A stretch of 64,000 nt of DNA, from positions 1-64,000 of the forward strand of contig NZ_JASZYG010000014.1 of NCBI RefSeq assembly GCF_030317105.1, in the 5' to 3' direction. Every line of letters begins with the position of its first letter. The first letter of the stretch is position 1. This stretch comes from Variovorax brevis. GTDB lineage: Bacteria > Pseudomonadota > Gammaproteobacteria > Burkholderiales > Burkholderiaceae_C. Positions 16,989 through 26,159 of this stretch are shown in pieces. Below the pieces are notes generated by a model. The model was not told the origin of the DNA. It made no database searches and was given only the letters and a program-made list of their open reading frames with translations. Made by a program: the position numbers and the translations under genes.

Positions 16989-17801
16989 TCACGCCACAAC
17001 CCTCCGCAAACTGCTGACGTCATCCACCGTCCCCAGATAAGCCTCGATCACCTTCGCATCCGACTGCACCTCGCGCGGCGTTCCAGTGGCCAGCACCTCG
17101 CCCTGGTTCATCGCCAGCACCCGATCCGATACCTTGGACACGAGCGACATGTCGTGCTCCACCATCAGCACCGACACGCCGAGTTCATGCTGGATGTCCT
17201 GGATCCAGAACGCCATGTCGGCCGTCTCTTCGACGTTGAGGCCCGACGACGGCTCGTCCAGCAACAGCAGCTGCGGCTCCGTGCACAGGGCGCGCGCCAG
17301 CTCCACCACCTTGCGCACGCCGTAGGGCAGGCCCGCCACCATCGCGTCGCGGTGATGCTGCAAGTCCAGCAGTTCGATCACCTGCTCGGCCTTCTCGCGC
17401 GCCGCGACCTCGGCGCGCCGCGTGGCGCCGGTGAAGAACACTTCGCTCCAGAAGCCCGTCTGCCGATGCACGTGCCGCCCGATCAGCAGGTTGTGCAGCA
17501 CCGTCGCATGCTCGAACAATTCGATGTTCTGGAAGGTGCGTGCAATGCCCAGCGCCGCAATCGCGTGCGGCGCCTGCTGCGTCAACGCAATGGGCGCCGC
17601 TCCACCGTGCCACGTGATCTCGCCCGTCGTCGGCGTGTAGATGCGGCTGATGAGATTGAACACCGTCGTCTTGCCCGCGCCGTTGGGGCCGATCAGCGTG
17701 AACACCTCGCCACGCCGCACGTCGAAACTCACCTTGTTGACCGCGAGCACGCCACCGAAACGCACGCTCAGGTCCTTGGCAGAAAGAAGAATCTCGCTCA
17801 T
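16989..17801 (-). CDS. livG: ABC transporter ATP-binding protein LivG type
   Basis: 270 residues starting MSEILLSAKDLSVRFGG. Walker A is GPNGAGKTTVFNLISR, the signature LPYGVRKVVELARAL replaces the canonical LSGGQ (common in LivG), Walker B is LLLLDEPSSGLN and the switch is VEHDMSLV. The start at 17801 overlaps the livM stop by 4 bp (ATGA), so they are coupled; an open frame continues upstream within livM and is not coding. With LivF it powers the LivH-LivM channel. Confidence 0.9.
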   Translation of the reverse strand: MSEILLSAKDLSVRFGGVLAVNKVSFDVRRGEVFTLIGPNGAGKTTVFNLISRIYTPTTGEITWHGGAAPIALTQQAPHAIAALGIARTFQNIELFEHATVLHNLLIGRHVHRQTGFWSEVFFTGATRRAEVAAREKAEQVIELLDLQHHRDAMVAGLPYGVRKVVELARALCTEPQLLLLDEPSSGLNVEETADMAFWIQDIQHELGVSVLMVEHDMSLVSKVSDRVLAMNQGEVLATGTPREVQSDAKVIEAYLGTVDDVSSLRRVVA

Positions 17802-18874
17802 CTGAGGCGATCCGATTTGGTGAACGACTTCTGCCGCTTGAACAAGCCGCGCCGGTAGAACGGGAACAGCTGCAACCACGTGCGGATCTTCAGCCAGCGG
17901 CCATAGATGCCCAGGGGCTCGAACATCACGAACGCGATCAGCACCACGCCATACACGAAGCCCTGAAGCCCCGGCGCCTGGCCGATCAGCGGCGGCAGGA
18001 AGTCCTTGGACATCGCGATCAATTGCGGCATGGAGATCAGGAAGATCGCGCCCAGGAAAGCGCCATGCACCGACCCGAGGCCGCCGATCACCACCAGCAG
18101 CAACAGGTCGATCGACTGCAGGATGTTGAACTGGTCCGGCGAGATGAAGCTCAGCTTGTGCGCATACAGCGCGCCACCCAGGCCGGCCAGCGCCGCGGAG
18201 ATCGCAAAGGACATCGTCTTGTAGCGCGCCAGGTGAATGCCCATGCTCTGCGCCGAGATCTCCGAATCGCGAATGGCCACGAAAGCGCGGCCGGTCGGCG
18301 AGCGCAACAGATTCAGGATGGCCAGCGTGCAAAGCACCGCCACCACCAGACACAGGAAGTAGAAGCCATCACCCGAGCCCAGCTGCCAGCCGAAGATGGA
18401 AGGCGACTTCACGTGCAAGCCCGCGTTGCCGCCCGTCACGCTCTCCCATCGCGCAAATATTTCTTCCACGATGAAGCCGAAGGACAGCGTCGCAATGCCA
18501 AGGTAGATGCCCTTCACGCGCAAGGCCGGCAGCGCGACGACCACGCCGACGCCGGCCGACAGCGCAGCAGCAGCCACCAGCGCCAGGGGAAACGGCACGC
18601 CCATGTTGGTGAGCACGCCCTGGGTGTAGGCCCCGGTGCCGAGAAAGGCCGCGTGTCCGATGGAGAACTGGCCCGTGAAGCCCGCCAGCAGCATCAGCCC
18701 CAAGCCCACGATGCCGTAGATCAGCACGAAGGTGAGTTGCGCCAGCCAGTACTCGTCGATGAGCCAGGGTGCCGCGACCAGCAGCACGCCCAGCAGCCCA
18801 TACCAGAGGCGATGCCCGCCGTGCTTGGCCAGCGCAAGGTCTTGCGCGTAGGAAGTCTTGAAGATGAAGCGCAT
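17798..18874 (-). CDS. livM: ABC transporter permease LivM type
   Basis: About 358 residues from MRFIFKTSYAQDLAL, with roughly ten hydrophobic segments. The family features GLGLMLLAGFTGQFSIGHAA and GIYLGIATLSFGFIVEEIF, then VIGGLGSVHGAFLGAIFL near the C-terminus, identify the LivM branch. An upstream ATG at 18904 is in frame but lies in repeat DNA, so I use 18874. It forms the inner-membrane channel with LivH. Confidence 0.9.
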   Translation of the reverse strand: MRFIFKTSYAQDLALAKHGGHRLWYGLLGVLLVAAPWLIDEYWLAQLTFVLIYGIVGLGLMLLAGFTGQFSIGHAAFLGTGAYTQGVLTNMGVPFPLALVAAAALSAGVGVVVALPALRVKGIYLGIATLSFGFIVEEIFARWESVTGGNAGLHVKSPSIFGWQLGSGDGFYFLCLVVAVLCTLAILNLLRSPTGRAFVAIRDSEISAQSMGIHLARYKTMSFAISAALAGLGGALYAHKLSFISPDQFNILQSIDLLLLVVIGGLGSVHGAFLGAIFLISMPQLIAMSKDFLPPLIGQAPGLQGFVYGVVLIAFVMFEPLGIYGRWLKIRTWLQLFPFYRRGLFKRQKSFTKSDRLR

Positions 18875-18890
18875 GGATTCAGACCCGGCG

Positions 18891-18965
18891 CCGGGCCGCC
18901 CCAAGGCGGGGCTGCGCCCCCTCGGGGGGCAGCGAGTACACGAAGTGACGAGCGTGGGGGCACAT
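18891..18965. repeat. Intergenic repeat between livH and livM
   Basis: GGGCCGCCCCAAGGCGGGGC forms a hairpin and is followed by CCCCCTCGGGGGG and ACACGAAGTGACGAGC. The last part matches the end of the direct repeats at 12361-12505. It fills most of the livH-livM gap. Confidence 0.65.
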
Positions 18966-18971
18966 GTTCTT

Positions 18972-19847
18972 TTAGACCTTCTTGCGCAGCTTTTCGCCGA
19001 ACAATCCGTTCGGCTTGATCATGAGCATCAGCAGCACGACGATGTACGGCGCCGTATCCTTGAAGCCATCCGGCAGGTAGAAGCCCGCAAACGATTCGAC
19101 AATGCCGATCACCAGCCCGCCGACGATCGCGCCGGGCAGGCTGCCGAAGCCCCCCACCACCGCCGCCGGAAATGCCTTGAGCCCGATGAAGCCCATGTTC
19201 GCGTGCACGAAGGTGATGGGCGCGAGCAACATGCCGGCAATCGCCGCCACTGCCGCGGCCAAGCCCCACACCAGACCGTTGAGCCGCTTCACCGGAATGC
19301 CCATGTAGTACGCGGCGAGCTGGTTCTGCGACGAGGCCTGCATCGCGATGCCCAGCTTGCTGTAGCGGAACATCGCGAACAGCAGGCCGCAAAGAATGGC
19401 GGTCGCCACGATGATCACCAGTTGCTCGAGGTTGACGACCAGCCCGCCAACTTTCCAGATCGCGTCCTTGTAGGGCACGGGCAGTGTGTGCGTCTCGGTG
19501 CCGATGCCGGGAATCATGGTAACCGCGCCGCGCATCACGTAGCCGATGCCGATGGTCAGCATCACGATGGTGAACTGCGGCTGGCCCAGCACCGGGCGAA
19601 TGACGACCAGTTCGAGCAGCACGCCCATCGCCGCCATGGCGATCACCGCGAAGACAGCCGCCAGCCAGAAGGGAAAGTTGAAACTCGTCATGGCGGCCAG
19701 CGCGCAGAAGGCGCCGAGCATCATCAGCTCGCCTTGCGCGAAGCTCACCGTTTCAGTGGCCTTGTAGATGAGCACGAAGCCCAGCGCGATCAGGCCGTAG
19801 ATGCAGCCTTGCGAAACGCCTGAGAGCAGGAGTTGTAGAACTTGCAA
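18972..19847 (-). CDS. livH: ABC transporter permease LivH type
   Basis: A 291-residue membrane protein: LLLSGVSQGCIYGLIALGFVLIYKATETVSFAQGELMMLG is typical of LivH N-termini, and AVVGGFGSLPGAIVGGLVIG is the cytoplasmic EAA-like loop. About eight membrane segments. It follows the AraC gene by 8 bp and is the first transporter gene in the operon. Confidence 0.9.
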   Translation of the reverse strand: MQVLQLLLSGVSQGCIYGLIALGFVLIYKATETVSFAQGELMMLGAFCALAAMTSFNFPFWLAAVFAVIAMAAMGVLLELVVIRPVLGQPQFTIVMLTIGIGYVMRGAVTMIPGIGTETHTLPVPYKDAIWKVGGLVVNLEQLVIIVATAILCGLLFAMFRYSKLGIAMQASSQNQLAAYYMGIPVKRLNGLVWGLAAAVAAIAGMLLAPITFVHANMGFIGLKAFPAAVVGGFGSLPGAIVGGLVIGIVESFAGFYLPDGFKDTAPYIVVLLMLMIKPNGLFGEKLRKKV

Positions 19848-19854
19848 TGCAACC

Positions 19855-20676
19855 TCAGTCGGGCGTGGTGTTTCGGGTGGCCGCGCCGTCGTGCAGCTTC
19901 AGCCGCCGCGAGCCCGCGAGGATCTCGCTGGGCCGCAGGCCGTAGACCTGTCGGATCGAGTGGCTGAAGTGAGTCGAGTCCGGGTAGCCCGCATCGAGCG
20001 CGATGTCGGTCAGGCTCGACGGCTGCCGCACGTGGCGCAAGAGGCTGCGCGCCCGTTTCCAGGCGCGGAAGGAACGAAAGGGCACGCCGGTCTCTTCCTT
20101 GAACAGATGCAGGAAGCGAGAGAAGGAAAGGTTCACGGCGCGGGCACACTCCTCGGCCGATGCCGGGCCGGACGGGTCGGCGTTGATGCGGTCGACCACG
20201 CGCTGGATGCGCGCGTCCATCGCACGCGGCGCCAGCGGCTCGCCAAAGAAAAGCGTGTCGAAGTCGAAGCCCTCGAAGGACTCCCGGCCCGACGCCGCGA
20301 GCAGCCGCGCATGCATGCCGCGCACCCGTTCGACGAAGCGCGGCGCATCGACGCGGCCGCAGTTTTGCAGGAAGGCCGGCAGGCGCGCCGGATCGACGGA
20401 GTCGGATTCGATGAGCAGGTTGAGCACCAGCGGCTGTGCGCTCTCGACGCGGTGCGGCACCTGCGGCGGCACCACCAGCAACTCACCGCTTTGCCACGCG
20501 CCATTGCCGATGCACACGCGAATGGGGTCGCCGGCCGACAAGGCCACGTAGATTCCCCAACCGCCAAAGGTGCGCTCACCCACTGCCCCCAGCAAGCCCG
20601 CGTAGAACACGCGATGCGTCGTCAACCACATGAGGCGATCACCACGCGGGGGCGTCGCCATGCTCGTCTCCTGCAT
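19855..20676 (-). CDS. AraC-family transcriptional regulator
   Basis: About 273 residues. The C-terminal 100 residues hold two helix-turn-helix units, LSFSRFLHLFKEETGVPFRSF and LTDIALDAGYPDSTHFSHSIRQVYGLRPSEI, the standard AraC/XylS DNA-binding domain. The N-terminal part resembles a cupin-like sensor (VPPQVPHRVESAQPL). I start at the ATG at 20676, which has AGGAGACGAGGG upstream; ATGs at 20661 (also with a good site) and 20709 are alternatives. It lies 8 bp upstream of livH on the same strand, so it is probably co-transcribed with, and controls, the liv operon. Confidence 0.85.
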   Translation of the reverse strand: MQETSMATPPRGDRLMWLTTHRVFYAGLLGAVGERTFGGWGIYVALSAGDPIRVCIGNGAWQSGELLVVPPQVPHRVESAQPLVLNLLIESDSVDPARLPAFLQNCGRVDAPRFVERVRGMHARLLAASGRESFEGFDFDTLFFGEPLAPRAMDARIQRVVDRINADPSGPASAEECARAVNLSFSRFLHLFKEETGVPFRSFRAWKRARSLLRHVRQPSSLTDIALDAGYPDSTHFSHSIRQVYGLRPSEILAGSRRLKLHDGAATRNTTPD

Positions 20677-20801
20677 GCCCTCGTCTCCTGTCAACAGCGA
20701 TCGACTCATGACAAAGAAGAGACGTCGTGCTCGCGGGATGGTAGCGGTGCGCGTCGCTGTGTTGCGCTTCAGTGCGCGGGGACTTTCCCTTAGGCAACGC
20801 C

Positions 20802-22610
20802 CTAATCCCACACGCTGTCGGAGGGTACTGACAACGGCATTTCGAGCAGCATCTGCGCCATGCCCTTGCCCAGCGGATCGAGGCGCGGCGAACGCGGGCC
20901 GCCGCCGGCGAGGGCCTGGTGCAGCACCAGGTTCATGCCCGCAATGCCAGGCAGATGGAAGCGCTCGACCTCGCCATGCACCAGATGCGTGAACCACGCC
21001 TTGACCACCTCGGGCGTGACCAATTGCCACAGCAGCGGCAGCCACTCCGCGCGCCGCGCAACGAGTCCGATATTCGAGACGTCGCCCTTGTCGCCGCTGC
21101 GTGCCCATGCGAGGTCGATGAGGCGCACTTCGCGCATCGCGGTGCCGGCCGGCCATGACAGCGCTGCGGGTTCGGGCAAGGGTGCTGGCGTTGTCGACGC
21201 GCCCGATGAAGGCACGACGACCTTGCGCGTCTCGCCGTCGATGCTCATCTGCACGTCGACGCTCGCCTTGTCGATGAGGAAGGAGAACGGCTTCACCAGC
21301 GGCGACACCGCCGGCCGCCCACCACCGGGCCCTGTCGTGCCTGGCGACCACGAGGTGCCGGCAGGCGCCACTTCACGCGCAAATATTTCCAGTGCGCTGC
21401 GCGAGGCATGGTCGACGACGACGCGCATCATCACCTCGCGTGAGTCCCTGGTGCGTGCGCGCGGACCGTAGAGCACTTCGGTGCCGAGGACTTCCACGTG
21501 CGTTGCCGAGTAGTCAGGAAGTCCGCGTTCCGCAAACAGGCGCCGCGTGCGATCAAGGATGGCTTGCGCGGTCCGGCGCGCCTTGGCAGCCGCGTCCATG
21601 CCGACGATGACCATGCTGCCCGCGCAACGCCAGCCGTCCTGCGCGGTGGCCGACACCTTGTAGGCCGGCCCGGGCGGACGTCCACGGGCGCCGTGCACGC
21701 GAACATGCGCTTCGTCTTCCTGCTCGATGCGCACCTCGCGGAAATCGCACACGACATCCGGCAGCGCATACGCGCCGGGGTCGCCGATTTCATAAAGCAG
21801 TTGCTCCGCAATGGCCGCGCGCAAGATGCGCCCGCCCGTGCCTGCCGGCTTGGTGATGCTGAAGCTGCCGTCCTCGCGGCACAGCGCGATGGGGTAGCCG
21901 ATGTGGGGCCAGTCGGGAATGTCCTGCCAGTCGGTGTGCAGGCCGCCGGTGGCCTGGCAGCCGCATTCAATGATGTGCCCGGCGAGGCTGCCGCCGGCGA
22001 GCCGGTCCCAGTCGTCCTGGGCCCAGCCGAACTCGTGCATGAGCGGGCCGAGCGTGACGGCGCTGTCCACGCAGCGTCCGGTGATGACCACTTGCGCGCC
22101 ACCCGCCAGCGCATCGCGCACGGCCAGCGCGCCGAGGTAGGCGCTGGCGCTGACGACGCGCTCGGGCAGGGCTTCGCCGCTGTACATGTCGCGCACGCCG
22201 GCTTCACGCAGGGCCGGCATCCGGGCGCTGACGTCGTCGCCGGTGACGACGGCGATGCGCACCTCGACGCCGAGTTCGGCCGCCAGCGCGCGCAAGGCTT
22301 CTGCGCAGGCTTCGGGATTGATGCCGCCCGCGTTGCTGACGATGCGGATGCCCTTGGCCATCGCGTCAGCGAGTACGTCGCGCATGGCGATGTCCACGAA
22401 GTCGGTGGCGTAGCCCATGGCGGGCTTGCGCAGGCGCGCGGCGGCCAGCACGGCCATCGTGGTCTCGGCCAGGTAGTCGAAGACGAGGTAGTCGATCTGG
22501 CCGTCGCGCACCAACTGGCGCGGGCCGTCGCTGCTGTCGCCCCAGAAACCGGACGCGCCGCCGATGCGCACGACGCGGTTGGGGGATGTGGACGTGGCGG
22601 GAGTGCTCAT
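20802..22610 (-). CDS. AtuA-family (DUF1446) acyclic-terpene/acyl-CoA catabolism protein
   Basis: A 602-residue protein with two parts. Residues 10-450 match the AtuA/DUF1446 domain: RIGGASGFWGDS, VFDYLAETTMAVLA, SNAGGINPEACAEAL and ITGRCVDSAVTLGPLMHEFGW. Residues about 490-590 form the AtuA C-terminal ferredoxin-like domain, RLIDLAWARSGDKGDVSNIGL. In Pseudomonas, AtuA belongs to the citronellol/geranyl-CoA pathway, but fused two-domain homologues are widespread in Burkholderiales next to acyl-CoA genes, with undefined chemistry. No other atu gene is adjacent. It lies upstream of the AraC-liv operon on the same strand. Confidence 0.82.
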   Translation of the reverse strand: MSTPATSTSPNRVVRIGGASGFWGDSSDGPRQLVRDGQIDYLVFDYLAETTMAVLAAARLRKPAMGYATDFVDIAMRDVLADAMAKGIRIVSNAGGINPEACAEALRALAAELGVEVRIAVVTGDDVSARMPALREAGVRDMYSGEALPERVVSASAYLGALAVRDALAGGAQVVITGRCVDSAVTLGPLMHEFGWAQDDWDRLAGGSLAGHIIECGCQATGGLHTDWQDIPDWPHIGYPIALCREDGSFSITKPAGTGGRILRAAIAEQLLYEIGDPGAYALPDVVCDFREVRIEQEDEAHVRVHGARGRPPGPAYKVSATAQDGWRCAGSMVIVGMDAAAKARRTAQAILDRTRRLFAERGLPDYSATHVEVLGTEVLYGPRARTRDSREVMMRVVVDHASRSALEIFAREVAPAGTSWSPGTTGPGGGRPAVSPLVKPFSFLIDKASVDVQMSIDGETRKVVVPSSGASTTPAPLPEPAALSWPAGTAMREVRLIDLAWARSGDKGDVSNIGLVARRAEWLPLLWQLVTPEVVKAWFTHLVHGEVERFHLPGIAGMNLVLHQALAGGGPRSPRLDPLGKGMAQMLLEMPLSVPSDSVWD

Positions 22611-22629
22611 CCTGCCGAGACTATGCGCC

Positions 22630-22961
22630 CTGGATCGGTGGGGCTTGCGAAAACTGGCTGTTGCTCCTTCTCCCCTTGGGGAGAAGGTTGGGATGAGGGT
22701 CTTGGGCGGTCGCGGGGCGAATGGGCGTCTCTGGCGCCGCCGCCCTTACCCCACCCTCTCCCGCCAGCGGGAGAGGGAGCAGGTCAGGCGTGGGGTTTGA
22801 CGAATCGGTGCGGCTTGCGAAAACTGGCGGGTCTTGCTCCTTCCCCCTCCGGGGGAAGGTTGGGATGGGGGCATGCAGAGGTGGCAAGGGGCGGTGCGCT
22901 TTTCGACCGCCGCGTGCCCCCACCCCTGCCCTCCCCCGGAAGGGGAGGGAGAAAGAAAGAG
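22630..22961. repeat. Mosaic GC-rich repeat block between AtuA gene and purT
   Basis: This 332-bp stretch holds no credible gene. It contains three related units with palindromes of the CTCCTTCCCCCTCCGGGGGA type. GGCTTGCGAAAACTGGC occurs twice (22642 and 22809). The string GTGGGGTTTGACGA at about 22790 copies the last codons of purT at 22962, so the block includes duplicated purT 3'-end sequence. Confidence 0.75.
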
Positions 22962-24161
22962 TCAGGGGTGGGGTTTGACGAGGGCGGCGGACTCGCGGGC
23001 GCGGCTGCGGGCGGTTTCGATGTCATCCGCATGCACCAGCGCCACCCCCATGCGCCGCTTCACGAAGCTCTCCGGCTTGCCGAACAGGCGCACGTCCGCG
23101 CCGGGCACGCGCATCGCCGCGGCCACGCCGTCGAAGGCGATGCCGGTGGCGTCCACGCCGCCATAGATCACCGCGCTCGCGCCGGCGCTCTTGAGGGTCG
23201 TGTCCACCGGCAGGCCCAGGATGGCCCGCGCATGCAGCTCGAATTCGTTCTGCCACTGCGTCGCCATGGTCACCATGCCGGTGTCGTGCGGGCGCGGGCT
23301 GACTTCGCTGAACCAGACCTGCTCGCCCTTGACGAACAACTCGACGCCGAAAAGGCCCTGCCCGCCCAGGTCCGCCGTCACCGCCTGCGCGATCTGCTGC
23401 GCTTTTTGCAGCGCGGCGGGCGCCATCGGGTGGGGCTGCCAGCTTTCGACGTAGTCTCCGCTCACCTGCAGGTGGCCGATCGGCTCGCAGAAGGCGGTTT
23501 GCACCTTGCCGTCGGCGCCCAGGGAGCGCACCGTCAGCAGCGTGATCTCGTAGTCGAAGTCGATGAAGCCCTCGACGATCACCCGGCCGTGGCTCACGCG
23601 GCCGCCGGCCATGGCGTAGTCCCAGGCTTTTTGCACGTCGGCGGGGCCGTCGATCTTGCTCTGGCCCTTGCCGGAGCTGCTCATCACGGGCTTGACGACG
23701 CAGGGGTAGCCGATGCCGGCGTCGATGGCGGCCTGCAGTTCGGCCAGCGAATCGCAGAATTTGTAAGGGCTGGTGGGCAGGCCCAGTGTCTCGGCCGCGA
23801 GACGGCGGATGCCTTCGCGGTCCATCGTGAGGCGCGCGGCGCGGGCGGTGGGAATCACGCGCACCACGCCGGCGTCTTCCAACTGTTGCAACATCGGCGT
23901 GGCGATGGCTTCGATCTCGGGGACCACGAGGAGGGGCTTTTCCGCCTCGATCAGCGCCTTGAGGGCCGCCGGATCGCTCATGGTGATGGTGCGCGCGTGG
24001 TGTGCCACCTGCTGGCCGGGTGCGTTTTCGTAGCGGTCGACGGCGATGGTCTCGACGCCCAGGCGCTGCAAGGCGATGAGAACCTCCTTGCCAAGTTCGC
24101 CGGAGCCCAGGAGCATCACGCGGGTTGCGGAGGGAGAAAGGGGTGTGCCAATGGTCGTCAT
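22962..24161 (-). CDS. purT: Formate-dependent phosphoribosylglycinamide formyltransferase
   Basis: About 399 residues, ATP-grasp superfamily. The N-terminus [31 protein letters not shown] is diagnostic of PurT (GAR transformylase 2), followed by [22 protein letters not shown] (ATP-grasp loop) and [30 protein letters not shown] (metal/ATP site). The enzyme makes formyl-GAR from GAR, formate and ATP in purine synthesis. The ATG at 24161 is chosen because sequence upstream is outside the family, although an open frame runs on to 25154. It is divergent from the 3-hydroxyacyl-CoA dehydrogenase gene, with 93 bp between starts. Confidence 0.93.
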   Translation of the reverse strand: MTTIGTPLSPSATRVMLLGSGELGKEVLIALQRLGVETIAVDRYENAPGQQVAHHARTITMSDPAALKALIEAEKPLLVVPEIEAIATPMLQQLEDAGVVRVIPTARAARLTMDREGIRRLAAETLGLPTSPYKFCDSLAELQAAIDAGIGYPCVVKPVMSSSGKGQSKIDGPADVQKAWDYAMAGGRVSHGRVIVEGFIDFDYEITLLTVRSLGADGKVQTAFCEPIGHLQVSGDYVESWQPHPMAPAALQKAQQIAQAVTADLGGQGLFGVELFVKGEQVWFSEVSPRPHDTGMVTMATQWQNEFELHARAILGLPVDTTLKSAGASAVIYGGVDATGIAFDGVAAAMRVPGADVRLFGKPESFVKRRMGVALVHADDIETARSRARESAALVKPHP

Positions 24162-24254
24162 GGAGACGGACTTTAATTCACGGCGTGTCCGACAATGGAG
24201 CCCACGCCGGGCCCAGCGCCCGCGCTTTCGATTTTTTACTTGAGGAGATATCAA

Positions 24255-25103
24255 ATGGCTATTCAAACCGTCGGCATCATCGGCGCCGGAACCATGGGCA
24301 ACGGCATCGCGCAGGCTTGCGCCGTGGCGGGCGTCAACGTCGTGATGGTGGACATTGCACAGGCCGCCGTCGACAAGGGCATCGCCACCGTGTCGGGCAG
24401 CCTGGACCGCCTGATCAAGAAGGAAAAGCTCAGCGAAGCGCAAAAGAGCGAGGCGCTGGCGCTCATCAAGGGCTCGACCAACTACGACGACCTGAAGGGC
24501 GCGCAGCTCGTCATCGAGGCCGCCACGGAGAACCACGAGCTCAAGCTCAAGATCCTGAAGCAGGTCGACGGCATCCTCGCGCCCGAGACCATCATCGCGT
24601 CGAACACCTCGTCGATCTCGATCACCAAGCTGGCCGCGGCCACGTCGCGGCCGGACCGCTTCATCGGCATGCATTTCTTCAACCCGGTACCGATGATGGC
24701 GCTGGTGGAAATCATCCGCGGCTTCGTGACGAGCGACGAAACGCACGACGCCGTCAAGGCGCTGGCCGAAAAGCTCGGCAAGTCGCCCATCACGGTGAAG
24801 AACGCGCCGGGCTTCGTGGTCAACCGCATCCTGGTGCCGATGATCAACGAAGCCTTCTTCGTGCTGGCCGAAGGCGTGGCGAGCGCCGAGGACATCGACG
24901 CGGGCATGAAGCTGGGCTGCAACCAGCCGATCGGCCCGCTGGCGCTGGGCGACATGATCGGCCTGGACGTGATCCTGGCGGTGATGGAGGTGTACCTGGA
25001 AGAGTTCGGCGACTCCAAGTACCGGCCCTGCCCGCTGCTCAAGGAAATGGTGGCTGCGGGCCAACTCGGTCGCAAGACCAAGAAGGGCGTGTACACCTAC
25101 TGA
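24255..25103 (+). CDS. 3-hydroxybutyryl-CoA dehydrogenase
   Basis: 282 residues from [20 protein letters not shown], a Rossmann dinucleotide-binding motif. The catalytic region [17 protein letters not shown] contains the active-site His, and the C-terminal domain has [19 protein letters not shown] and [12 protein letters not shown]. Size and motifs match the short single-domain-pair HbdA/PaaH2 type that interconverts acetoacetyl-CoA and 3-hydroxybutyryl-CoA. GAGGAGATATCAA precedes the ATG. An enoyl-CoA hydratase-like gene follows 41 bp downstream, suggesting a short-chain acyl-CoA operon. Confidence 0.9.
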   Translation: MAIQTVGIIGAGTMGNGIAQACAVAGVNVVMVDIAQAAVDKGIATVSGSLDRLIKKEKLSEAQKSEALALIKGSTNYDDLKGAQLVIEAATENHELKLKILKQVDGILAPETIIASNTSSISITKLAAATSRPDRFIGMHFFNPVPMMALVEIIRGFVTSDETHDAVKALAEKLGKSPITVKNAPGFVVNRILVPMINEAFFVLAEGVASAEDIDAGMKLGCNQPIGPLALGDMIGLDVILAVMEVYLEEFGDSKYRPCPLLKEMVAAGQLGRKTKKGVYTY

Positions 25104-25144
25104 CCTCCGGCCCCACGAGACAACAACCCAAGGAGACAAGCCGA

Positions 25145-25960
25145 ATGATTGCAACGCCCACCACCCCGCCCATCGAAGGGTGTATCGACACCCAGGTCGT
25201 TGGCCATGTGCTGCTGATCGGCATCAACCGGCCGGCCAAGCGCAACGGCTGGACGGCGCCGATGTTCCGCCAGTTGGCCGAGGCGTACACGCGTCTCGAC
25301 GACGATCCGGAACTGCGGGTGGGCGTGCTGCATGCATTTGGCGATCACTTCACGGCGGGGCTCGACCTGCCGGCGATCACGGAGTACATGAAGCGCGGCG
25401 AAAAAGCGATTCCACTGGGACTCGTGGAACCGCACGACTTCGGCACCGCCGGCTATCGGCGCCGCACCAAGCCGATGGTGGTGGCCGTGAAAGGCATCTG
25501 CTTCACGGTCGGCATTGAACTCATGCTCGGCGCCGACATCGTGGTGGCGGCGGACAACTGCCGCTTCTCACAGATGGAAGTGCAACGCGGCATCATGGCC
25601 ACGGGCGGCGCCACGCTGCGCATGGCCGAGCGCGCAGGCTTGGGCAACGCGATGCTGCACCTGTTGACCGCCGATGAGTTCGACAGCGCCGAAGCGCTGC
25701 GGTTGAACTTTGTGCAGAAGGTCGTGGCCGCAGGGGAAGAATTGGGCGAAGCGGTGCGCATTGCGGAGCGCATCGCCGCGCAGGCGCCGCTCGCCGTTGT
25801 CGCCACGCGGCTGAACGTGCTCAAGGCCATCGAGCACGGCCCGCTCGCTGCGATGAGCGAGTTCATCGAGACGCAGAAGCGGCTGTCGAACAGTGAGGAC
25901 GCGGCGGAGGGTGTGCGCTCTTTTGTCGAGCGCAGGCCGGCACGATTCAGCGGCCGTTGA
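25145..25960 (+). CDS. Enoyl-CoA hydratase/isomerase (crotonase) family protein
   Basis: 271 residues with the crotonase fold: [19 protein letters not shown] (N-terminal CoA-binding), [10 protein letters not shown] (first oxyanion-hole segment), [32 protein letters not shown] (second oxyanion segment, GIEL). The usual second catalytic Glu lies in a [13 protein letters not shown] segment that differs from true hydratases (typically PE..G), so hydratase activity is uncertain. AAGGAG lies before the ATG. It follows the 3-hydroxybutyryl-CoA dehydrogenase gene on the same strand. Confidence 0.85.
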   Translation: MIATPTTPPIEGCIDTQVVGHVLLIGINRPAKRNGWTAPMFRQLAEAYTRLDDDPELRVGVLHAFGDHFTAGLDLPAITEYMKRGEKAIPLGLVEPHDFGTAGYRRRTKPMVVAVKGICFTVGIELMLGADIVVAADNCRFSQMEVQRGIMATGGATLRMAERAGLGNAMLHLLTADEFDSAEALRLNFVQKVVAAGEELGEAVRIAERIAAQAPLAVVATRLNVLKAIEHGPLAAMSEFIETQKRLSNSEDAAEGVRSFVERRPARFSGR

Positions 25961-25967
25961 TTTCTTC

Positions 25968-26083
25968 ACTCCCTCCCCCTCCGGGGGAGGGTTGGGGTGG
26001 GGGCACTCGGCGGTCGATCCGACACACATTCTTATCGACCGCCGCGTGCCCCCATCCCAGCCTTCCCCCGGAGGGGGAAGGAG
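25968..26083. repeat. Long inverted repeat, intergenic GC-rich family (copy 2)
   Basis: The arms 25968-26018 and 26034-26083 (about 50 bp, near-perfect) leave a 15-base loop. Inner palindrome CCCCCTCCGGGGG. It starts 7 bp after the crotonase stop and ends 32 bp before the ohrR operator; probably a transcriptional boundary. Confidence 0.8.
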
Positions 26084-26115
26084 CAAAACCCCAAGGCCTG
26101 CATGGATTGCCTTCG

Positions 26116-26141
26116 CAATTAATTTGCACACAATTTAATTG
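26116..26141. promoter_or_regulatory. Candidate OhrR operator
   Basis: CAATTAA (26116-26122) and TTAATTG (26135-26141) form an inverted repeat in an AT-rich island just before ohrR, the only AT-rich DNA for hundreds of bases. OhrR operators in other bacteria are AT-rich dyads with CAATT half-sites, so autoregulation by OhrR is likely. Confidence 0.6.
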
Positions 26142-26159
26142 ATCGATAGAATTCACCCC

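Noticed and set aside
16360-17040. Open frames of about 226 and 403 residues in the livG-livF gap
   Set aside because: They run through the nested inverted repeats and encode low-complexity Arg/Pro/Ala peptides; no start site or domain is convincing.
17802-18353. N-terminal extension of LivG
   Set aside because: It lies out of frame inside livM; LivG family sequence starts at 17801.
24162-25154. N-terminal extension of PurT suggested by an open frame to 25154
   Set aside because: The extension is antisense to the 3-hydroxybutyryl-CoA dehydrogenase gene, and PurT homology starts exactly at the ATG at 24161.
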